Of a stretch of 64,000 nucleotides of DNA, positions 57,047-64,000 are shown one piece after another; position 1 is the first letter of the stretch; every line of letters begins with the position of its first letter. The notes under the pieces are model-generated. The model saw nothing but the letters and a program-made list of their open reading frames with translations. It was not told where the DNA came from and searched no databases. The position numbers and the translations under genes were made by a program. The stretch is from Chelonoidis abingdonii (Eukaryota; Chordata; Testudines; Testudinidae). The stretch is taken from contig NC_133771.1 of the NCBI RefSeq assembly GCF_003597395.2, positions 45,035,985-45,099,984 of the forward strand, in the 5' to 3' direction.

Positions 57047-57907
57047 AAGGAGGTGGTGTGAGGAATGCCAGGAGCTGGGAGTCCTGGTGCCACAAGTGAA
57101 GAATACAGATCACACTCTCATCACTCCGAGAGCTAGACCCATGCTGGAGAGGACCCTGAAGGATGCCATCTGCTGCCAATACGTGGAAAACCTGAAACAG
57201 AAGCTGGACCAGGGCAAGGCGTTCAAGGTGCCATACAAGTGGGATGCCAGCAACCACTTCCTCCCCAGGGGCAGCTTCAGCTGATTTTCCGACTGGAGGT
57301 TCATCCATGAGGCCCGGCTCAACTGCATCCCACTGAACAGAGCCGTCAGCCACGGGAATCAAGGCAAGTGATGCAGGAAGTGCAGCTATACCAATGAAAC
57401 GCTACCCCATGTCCTGTGTAGCTGCAAGCCCCATTCGAGAGCTTGGCAGCTGACACACAACACCATCCAAGACTGCCTGGCCATAGCCATCCCACCACCC
57501 ATGGGAAGGTTGTCATAAACTCCGCCATCCCCGGGACTGACAGCCAACTGCAACCAGACATCGTCATCACCAACAAGGACCAGAAGAAGATCATCATGGT
57601 GCATGTCATAGTGCCATTCGAGAACAGGACCCCGACCTTCCACGATATCCGAGCTCAAAAGATAGAGAAATATGACACTCTGGCCGATACCGTGATAGCT
57701 AAGGGTTACCAGGTTCAGACACATGCACTGATTGTTGGAGTCTTTGGTGCATGGGACCCCAGTAACGAGCGAGTGCTGAGAGAATGCAGAATCAATCAAT
57801 GCTACACTTGGCTGATGCGGCAACTCATGGTGTCAGACGCCATCAGGGGGTCAAGGGACATCTACATAGAACACATCACTGGACATCAGCAATACCAGGA
57901 GGTTTGA
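57047..57907 (+). pseudogene. R2/NeSL-like LINE, C-terminal part, broken
   Basis: The C-terminal third of a non-LTR retrotransposon polyprotein. 57087-57500 reads in one frame with in-frame TGA codons (near 57282 and 57369, likely decayed CGA): ARPMLERTLKDAICCQYVENL, FKVPYKWDASNHFLPRGSFS, then the zinc knuckle C-x2-C-x7-H-x4-C (CRKCSYTNETLPHVLCSC, about 57372-57425). A frameshift follows, and 57443-57907 stays open for 154 codons, with the restriction-like endonuclease: QPDIVITNKDQKKIIMVHVI, in which the second acidic residue expected after the beta hairpin is His, then RAQKIEKYDTLADTV and the end HITGHQQYQEV. The reverse transcriptase is missing. Clade R2, NeSL or relatives; not placed further. 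Confidence 0.82.
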
Positions 57908-57964
57908 GCTGGAGTGCCGATGAGAAGCGCAGTCACAAAAGTAACAAATACTTTCCTCATGGAT

Positions 57965-58625
57965 TAAGAACATAAGAACAACCGTACTGGGTCAGGTCAA
58001 AGGTCCATCTAGCCCAGTATCCTGTCTACCGACAGTGGCCAATGCCAGGTGCCCCAGAGAAAGTGAACCTAACAGGCAATGATCAAGTGATCTCTCTCCT
58101 GCCATCTATCTCCAGCCTCTGACAAACAGAGGCTAGGGACACTGTTCCTTACCCATCCTGGCTAATAGCCATTTATGGACTTAACCACCATGAATTTATC
58201 TAACCTTCACAACCTCCTCAGTAAGGATTCCAAAGTTTGAACTGTGCGCTGCGGAAGAAGAACTTCCTTTTATTGTTTAAAGCCTGCGGCTATTAAATTT
58301 CAATTTGGTGACCCTAGTTCTGTATATGGGGAATAAGTAAAAGAACTTTCCTTATCCACTTTCTCCACATCATTTTATATACCTCTATCATATCCCCCCT
58401 TAGTCTCCTCTTTTCCAAGCTGAAGAGTCCGAGCCTCTTTAATCTTTCCTCATATGGGACTCTCTCCAAAGCCCTAATCATTTTAGTTGCCCTTTTCTGA
58501 AACTTCTCTAGTACCAGTATATCTTTTTTGAGATGAGGAGACCACATCTGTATGCAGTATTCAAGATGTGAGTGTACCATGGATTTATATAAGGGCAATA
58601 ATATATTCTCAGTCTTATTCTCTAT
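57965..58625 (-). mobile_element. CR1 LINE 3' end with ORF2 C-terminus
   Basis: It starts with the CR1 terminus (aagaacataagaacaaccgt, then actgggtcaggtcaaaggtc). On the minus strand 58314-58598 is open: PLYKSMVHSHLEYCIQMWSP, VLEKFQKRATKMIRALERV, YEERLKRLGLFSLEKRRLRG and DMIEVYKMM. Same subfamily as 28425 and 50690. 5'-truncated. Confidence 0.95.
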
Positions 58626-58967
58626 CCCCCTTTTTTTTCTAAATGGACAACCAACCTAATTCTCAATTACTGAGGGACAATCCCCACTCATTGATATATT
58701 TTGCTTTCCATAACCAAATCTCTGTACAACTTTTCATAAGTGATGTACCCAAGTATTCGGATTCTAATATCTAAACTGTATTGTTAAATCTATTCACCTA
58801 AATTTGGGTTATTGCTGATTATGAACTCTATGTATCATTTGATTCTTAAAAACTAACCTTGTATTTGTAGATAATCTAAGCACTATACCCAGATGTACGG
58901 ACACTCTTTTCCCAACCTATATAGTATATAATTTTTTAAACGTTAGCTTTAATAATTTTTTTAAATA
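58626..58967. other. AT-rich spacer between CR1 and LTR
   Basis: No gene or repeat recognised. Confidence 0.4.
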
Positions 58968-59446
58968 TGCAATATAATATAAAAACTAAAAGGCCAAAGA
59001 AATGCCGGTCCCTGACCATAGCGGAATCTCATTGCTTATCCCTCCCATGGGGTACAAAAGGGATGCGACGAAGACCGCAGACCCACGACCCCCTAAAAAA
59101 GGAACATGACCATAAATTGTAAGGGGTGGGACAGGGGTATGCATTGCAGGTATATTTGGGCCTGTTAAGGAGAAGGAGGTGGGAAGAGAGACTGGGGACT
59201 GAAGAGGCTCATAGGCAAGGATCTGCGGCCTCAGAGCTGGGAAGGGGGACATGAGATAAATGCTCTGCAGCGTCAGAGCTGGGGAACACTGGGAAACAGA
59301 CACTGTTGGTGTGTAGAGCTATGGATATGTTTGCTTGGAACTAACCCCAATAAACATCACATTTCCTGCACTTCTGACTTCTGGACTTCTGCTTTCTGTC
59401 TGTGTGACAAGAACCAGGGGAGGGGTGAAGGGAAAGCCCTGTAACA
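58968..59446 (+). mobile_element. LTR, nearly complete second copy
   Basis: About 480 bp from TG (58968) to CA (59446, ccctgtaaca). It has a TATA-like tacaaaag (59053), a GC-richer R region, and AATAAA at 59350-59355 (ccccaataaacatcacattt), then a U5 ending with gtgtgacaagaaccagggga. No primer-binding site follows and no viral genes are present. With 56940-57046 it may be one of a pair of LTRs or a separate solo insertion. Confidence 0.65.
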
Positions 59447-59709
59447 ACTCCCTCAAACAATTCCACAGGAAATCTCAGCTATGGAAATTTGGCATAGCTT
59501 TTCCTTTCAGTGCCTTTTCAGAGTGAATGTTACGCAGGGTTCAAAATGCTTTGGAAGATCTTGTCCAAGGGTGGGTCTGAAGCAAGGTTAAAGAAATAAG
59601 GAAATATTTAGGAATATAAATATCAAAAAGAAAACCTACCTCTAAAAATAGTACTAATAAAATTAATACTTTGTACATAAAGTATACTGTCTTTTATCTT
59701 ATGATACAT

Positions 59710-59800
59710 AGAGTGAGTATTATTATACTGCTATTATACTCCTGGATAAACTGAGATAAAAGGGGGCTAAATTATTTGTCCAAAGTTACATAGCAAGATT
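59710..59800 (+). mobile_element. MIR-like fragment
   Basis: The words gataaactgagataaaaggg, ggctaaattatttgtccaaa and gttacatagcaag follow the MIR core order. Confidence 0.6.
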
Positions 59801-59855
59801 GTTCCACCCTCTAGACTACACTCACTTGTTAAATTAAATATATTTTCTTTTTTTT

Positions 59856-59886
<31 letters not shown>
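59856..59886. repeat. (GA)n microsatellite
   Basis: About 13 GA units preceded by a T run. Confidence 0.95.
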
Positions 59887-59888
<2 letters not shown>

Positions 59889-60360
59889 ACAGCAAGAGTC
59901 ATTTTAAATGGAAACTGAAGAGTTTTTAATTAAGGTTAGATTCTTACTACCAAAAAAGATTAGTGTGCACCTTGAGGAAATACATATTACCAGTTAAATA
60001 ATATTTTAATTGGAAAATGTGCTATTGCAACTTTTCATTCATATAACCTAGGAAAAGACCTGAGATACAATAAACATGTTTATAATATAGCTCGCAAAGA
60101 TAAATGTTTTTGTTTATCCTTTTTTAAATTAAAATGCAAATAACATTTAAGCATAAATTTCACAGCTAATTGTGGAAATATGGTACCTAGTAATTATATT
60201 GTCATCCATTACCCACTTCTTTCTTACATCTAACTTGTTTTAATACAGCTTTAATACTGCCAAAATAATGTAGCTGTGAAATGGCTAAATCTTTCAATAA
60301 GTAAAATACTACTAATTTAGGGCAAATTTTGTGTCTCGCTTTTTTTAGGCACTGTGAAAT

Positions 60361-60414
60361 CAAATCAAGCATCACAAAAGACAAGACGAAGACAAATCAA
60401 GCATCACAAAATAC
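60361..60414. repeat. Tandem duplication, about 32 bp
   Basis: caaatcaagcatcacaaaa occurs at 60361 and again at 60393, with acgaagac following both units. Confidence 0.9.
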
Positions 60415-60586
60415 GAAGACAGAGCTGGCACACACCAATAGGGCTGGCTTGAAAACAAGAATTCTAGTTTGTGACAAATTTTGAGGTTTCAAACTTTATT
60501 TTCATTCCATATCAGTATAAAAATGAGACCTTGTAAATTTTGTCATGAAACACTGAGAGGCACCTGGGCCACTGCAGTCAAGAACT

Positions 60587-60712
60587 TGGCGGTTAGGGTA
60601 TTCACAGGGGATCCAAATACTTGCGCTGCCTGATTCAGAGGCCTGACTTGAATATGGGTCTCTCACATCCCATCAGAGGGCTCTAATCACAGAGCTATTA
60701 GATATTCTGGGA
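60587..60712. mobile_element. Inverted tRNA-like SINE
   Basis: cggttagggtattcac and ggatccaaatac on the left; ttgaatatgggtctctcaca and gagggctctaatcacagagc on the right, which is the complement-side version. Same family as 55960-56090. Confidence 0.55.
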
Positions 60713-61296
60713 TCTTTCTCTCACAATTCCAACCTTGACTTGAGAATACCATCTTGATGGAACACACATTTCTGCATAAAGTTCCGGTTTCAACAAAGTG
60801 GCATTTTACAATGAAAAGTGTTTCATTGAAGAATTCCTGATGACTTCTATGCACCAGTAATTTCCTACTCACATATTTCAATATTTAAATCTCTTATTAC
60901 AGACTATCACCTAATCCCTGAAAGTGCAAGAAGAGGTTATTGCAAATTGGAAAATACACACACAATCAGTTGGAACGCAGAAACTATATACACAAAGGGC
61001 TAGTTTGTGCTGTTTTTGTGTAGAGAGTGGGGTGGAGATGAGCTGCACTGATCTGGGTGGAGGTGCTGGAAAGATTATTTGTGACTGAGGAACAATCTTT
61101 CCCAGCTCCATTCTATGAACACAGGCAGGGTCAATAAATTCCATCCATTGGGGCAGCACAGATTGTCTCAACTTCCCAGTTGTCTAGGTCTGCTGTGCAA
61201 GCTGATGCAGAGGGAAGGCCAGGGAAGGCTACCTCCTCCCTGCCACCTTTTTGGCACCTTACTTTGTGGGATGGAGCTGGGAAGACAAGTCTTCGT
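60713..61296. other. Non-coding
   Basis: No gene recognised. The frames (60911-61171 minus, 61115-61447 plus) run into the MITE below. Confidence 0.4.
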
Positions 61297-61548
61297 GGAC
61301 ATGTCTACACTGCTTTTAACAACCCATAGCTGGTCCATGCCAGCTGATTCAGGCTTCAGCCATGGGGCTCTTTCATTGCAGTGCAGGCTTTTGGGCTTGG
61401 ACTGCAATCTGAATTCTGGGATCCTCCCATCTCGAAGCCCAGCCTAAGCCCAGAAGTCTACACAGCAATGAAACATCCCAGCAGCCTGAGCCCAAGCCAG
61501 CTGACACAGGCCAGATGCGTTTTTTTTTATTGCAGTGTAAATTTACCC
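61297..61548. mobile_element. Foldback MITE, TCTACACTGC family (252 bp)
   Basis: The left arm (ggacatgtctacactgcttt, ggtccatgccagctgattca, tcattgcagtgcaggctttt) and right arm (agtctacacagcaatgaaac, ccaagccagctgacacaggc, attgcagtgtaaatttaccc) are near complements along the whole element. Chance frames of 60-110 codons lie within. No clear duplication. Confidence 0.75.
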
Positions 61549-61867
61549 TATATGCCTCAGCCACCAGGTGGTACAGTGACAGCTACTGTGGGCAGGGGCT
61601 TCCTGTGTGTCACTCAGCTGCTACATAGCCATTCAAGGACCTCCCAAAATCTGGTTCTAAAACCATTTTTTCCCTTTTATTAAAAACAAACCCTAGTTAT
61701 GATATTTAATATTTTATTTCCATTTTGTACTGCGTAGTCAGAGTGAATCATTGGTTCTGTCTTATGGGCCATATTCTGCTTTCAGTCCACACACAGAACT
61801 CCCAGTGATATTTCCATATGGATGTAGAGCAATACAGTGGTCACCCTTAAAAGCGAGACACACTATT

Positions 61868-61990
61868 ATGATTATTGATCTTTTATTTCACGTTGCAACT
61901 CCCAATACCAAGGCACTTTACAAAGTAAGTGAAGAAACAGATCCTGCCCTGAAGAATTTATCATCTAATTTGAGATGAGATCAATGAAAG
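61868..61990 (+). mobile_element. LINE-like fragment (L2/L3 type)
   Basis: aggcactttacaaagtaagt, then cagatcctgccctgaagaat and ttatcatctaatttgagatg: a common amniote LINE-derived word series. Confidence 0.5.
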
Positions 61991-62098
61991 AGGGCAACAA
62001 ACTAACAAAAGGCTAAGGAAGGCAGGGGGGGTGGAAACTATAGTCCAGCGGACTGGTGAAGGCCTAGAGAGCAAGGACAAAAAGTTCACACTTAACAC

Positions 62099-62184
62099 CA
62101 GGGGCGGCTCTAGGTATTTTGCCGCCCCGAGCACGGCAAGCAGGCCGCCTTCAGCGGCTTGCATGAGGGAGGTCCCCGATCCCG
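62099..62184 (+). mobile_element. GC-rich hAT-type fragment, left end
   Basis: Starts CAGGGGCGGCTCTAGG, followed by attttgccgccccgagcacg and a GC-rich, CpG-containing body. The right end is not present. Confidence 0.65.
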
Positions 62185-62960
62185 CGGATTTGGCTTCTTT
62201 GGTGTTTCTCACTGTTTCTCATACATACAGCTCCACCAATCAATGCCCTGTTGTTGTTATATCAGGTCCTAGGGAAACCCCTTGGGCTACATGGTTCAGC
62301 TTTTACTCAAGCCTTGCCATGTGCCTTTGCTTTGGGTAGTCCCCCTGTTGTTTCAGCTATCTGCTTCCATAAAAAGAGCTCAGATGCTTTTTACAGTTAT
62401 TCTGAATGAAAGGTGGCTGTTACACCCACCAGCTTCTATGATGGTTAACCGAATGCATAAGAATACACAATCTCTTTTCTGGGTCTTGCTCTCAGCTGTA
62501 AAGTTTTAGCTAAGGATTAGAAAAGGTGAAAAGCTCTTTACATCTTAAGATTTTACCATTAGTGGTGGTGGCCCAATTCATGAGCTCATGTCAACATGAC
62601 AAATGTTGCGATCCTCAGCATACAGACAATGGCAGTGATTGGAAAGTAAACGGCACAGTGGCAAGACTGTATAACAGTGCTGTATTACTCCTTTTTAGAA
62701 ATTTAATCCAGTATTTATAATCCTCAGGACCTGTGGTTATGCATTTAAACACTTATTTTAACTGGTAGCTTTACAAACACAGTACGCATCTTTACCTCTC
62801 TTTCTCTTGCTTCCAAAGTGTCTCTTCACAACAGTAGAGGGAGCAAGGAAAAGAAAAGCGTGTGATAGGTTCACAGATTTTTATTTTTTTCTTCTTATTT
62901 TAGATTGAGTTCACTGTCAAAAAGTTTTAGTTACACACAATGTCAAGATTACATGTCAAT
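62185..62960. other. Non-coding
   Basis: No gene. Overlapping frames near 62282-62720 have no motif. Confidence 0.4.
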
Positions 62961-63130
62961 ATTTTCAAAGGTGACTAGTGATTTGGGTGTCCATACTGAG
63001 ATTCTATAAAAGGATACAATTTTTAAAAAGTGTTTAGCAAGCCCCTTTCTGAAAATCAGACCCCTTTAATATATTTTAAGGTGGGCAACCAAAAAAAAAA
63101 AAATCACTAGTTGCACTTGAAAACTTTGGC
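62961..63130. mobile_element. Foldback MITE (about 170 bp)
   Basis: The left end attttcaaaggtgactagtg pairs with the right end cactagttgcacttgaaaac. The centre has gaaaatcagacccctttaat. A 13-base A run lies in the right arm. Confidence 0.7.
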
Positions 63131-64000
63131 CAAGATAATAAGGCAGGATGAAATCAACTAAAGTAATAAAAGTCAGACAAATAAGTAAAGATCAGGGTAA
63201 TGCTAACCATTAAGTTGCTTTCTGAGCATATGTTCACCATCCCCAACATAACTGATATGGAGTAGACTATACTGAAGATGGCTTCTTTGTCTAGTAGTTT
63301 TTCCTCCATGTATGAAAAGAAAAGGAGTCTACTATCCAGACAATCCTTTTGCATGTCATTTTATTTAAATGAATCAGTTTTTCTTGTGGAAGGCACTTCA
63401 AGGTTAGTACACCATCTGTTTAGAGTGAAGCTATTGTTCTTCCCCCTTTCAGTAGAAACTTTAATCCCTAGAACTAATAACTAAAACATAGGAATATACT
63501 TTGGGACCGAATCATCTTCTCTGTGAAACCCAACCCAATCAACATGAGGGTTTTGGGGGCTGTTGCAACCTGGAGGTAGGACCTGCACTGACAGCGATGG
63601 TGGATTAGCTCAGTGCAGAAGAACAGGGTCTTCATGTGAATGGCTAGTATTCTTGTAGATCCACAGGGATCCTCCAAGGTTTGCTGTGGATCCAGCAGGT
63701 TATTCCATAGTAGGGAAGTCACACAACAGAAGAGGAACACCTTGAGAAGAGACATCCCCATGATGTAATCTTAACAAAGATTTCCTCCCCCAGAATCCTC
63801 TCTCACAGGTTTTAAGATATATGTATTTATCATGTAAGTATTCCTGTCATTCCTACTCTCCACTTGTGGTCTAAAAGCTAAGTTTATTTGATCGTACTTT
63901 ATAAGGTAGCTATGAAAAGAAGCTTTATATAAAGGGTTGAAAGCTGATTAATAAATGTTATGATTATGTTACAAATAAGCAGTATGTGTTGTACATGGTT
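63131..64000. other. Non-coding; one 95-codon minus frame
   Basis: 63474-63761 (minus) is open but I see no domain; the underlying stretch (63490-63770) is less AT-rich than its flanks and may be a repeat. The last 200 bases are AT-rich. Confidence 0.4.

Larger units (their letters stand above)
59447..60584. other. AT-rich non-coding DNA
   Basis: No gene. It holds a MIR-like piece at 59710-59800 (tcctggataaactgagataa, then tgtccaaagttacatagcaa), a GA microsatellite at 59856-59880 and a tandem duplication at 60361-60413. Confidence 0.5.

Noticed and set aside
57443..57907. 154-codon open frame as a possible host gene
   Set aside because: It carries the C-terminal endonuclease motif of a LINE and continues an upstream frame with a zinc knuckle; it is a retrotransposon remnant.

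Overview
The window looks like non-coding, repeat-rich nuclear DNA from a reptile, most probably a turtle. The reasons are the mix of repeats: many CR1 LINE fragments with the usual 3' tails, GC-rich hAT relics, a Tigger-type element with TA duplications, Harbinger-like foldback MITEs, MIR-like fragments and two LINE lineages with a restriction-like endonuclease. This identification is inference from repeat content; a crocodilian is the main alternative. I found no host protein-coding exon, tRNA, rRNA, CRISPR array or operon. Almost every open frame is short and of chance origin, or is the remains of a retrotransposon.

Layout. 1-14 kb: CR1 copies (190-990, 4190-5545, 11664-11718, 11740-13735) and hAT elements (2108-2331, 6417-6649, 7613-8269, 11500-11663), several with readable 8-bp duplications. 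14.0-18.6 kb: the most interesting unit, one retrotransposon insertion bounded by a perfect 13-bp duplication. It carries inverted copies of one terminal repeat at both ends, a broken reverse transcriptase/endonuclease frame resembling the R4/Dong group, and a 1,186-bp TIR transposon nested inside. 18.6-19.5 kb: an unidentified decayed frame interrupted only by TGA. 20-29 kb: sparse sequence with a large MITE, short CR1 tails, a Tigger fragment and hAT elements. 29.6-37.1 kb: a probable minus-strand LTR, a complete 324-bp Tigger MITE and a probable ERV LTR. 37-48 kb: mostly single-copy-looking AT-rich DNA with one CR1 copy and one Tigger-like element. 48-52.7 kb: CR1 pieces, a foldback hAT and a MITE inserted in a MIR whose empty site can be read. 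55-56.3 kb: MITEs and tRNA-like SINE pieces. 56.9-59.4 kb: two copies of one LTR enclosing a dead R2/NeSL-like LINE and a CR1. 59.4-64 kb: MIR-like pieces, SINE, MITEs and unassigned AT-rich sequence.

Nothing here works as a gene set. The coherent story is layered transposition: autonomous LINEs (CR1, an R4-like element, an R2/NeSL-like element) and cut-and-paste families (hAT, Tigger, Harbinger-like) that have all decayed. Several insertions keep target-site duplications that allow boundaries to be set to the base.
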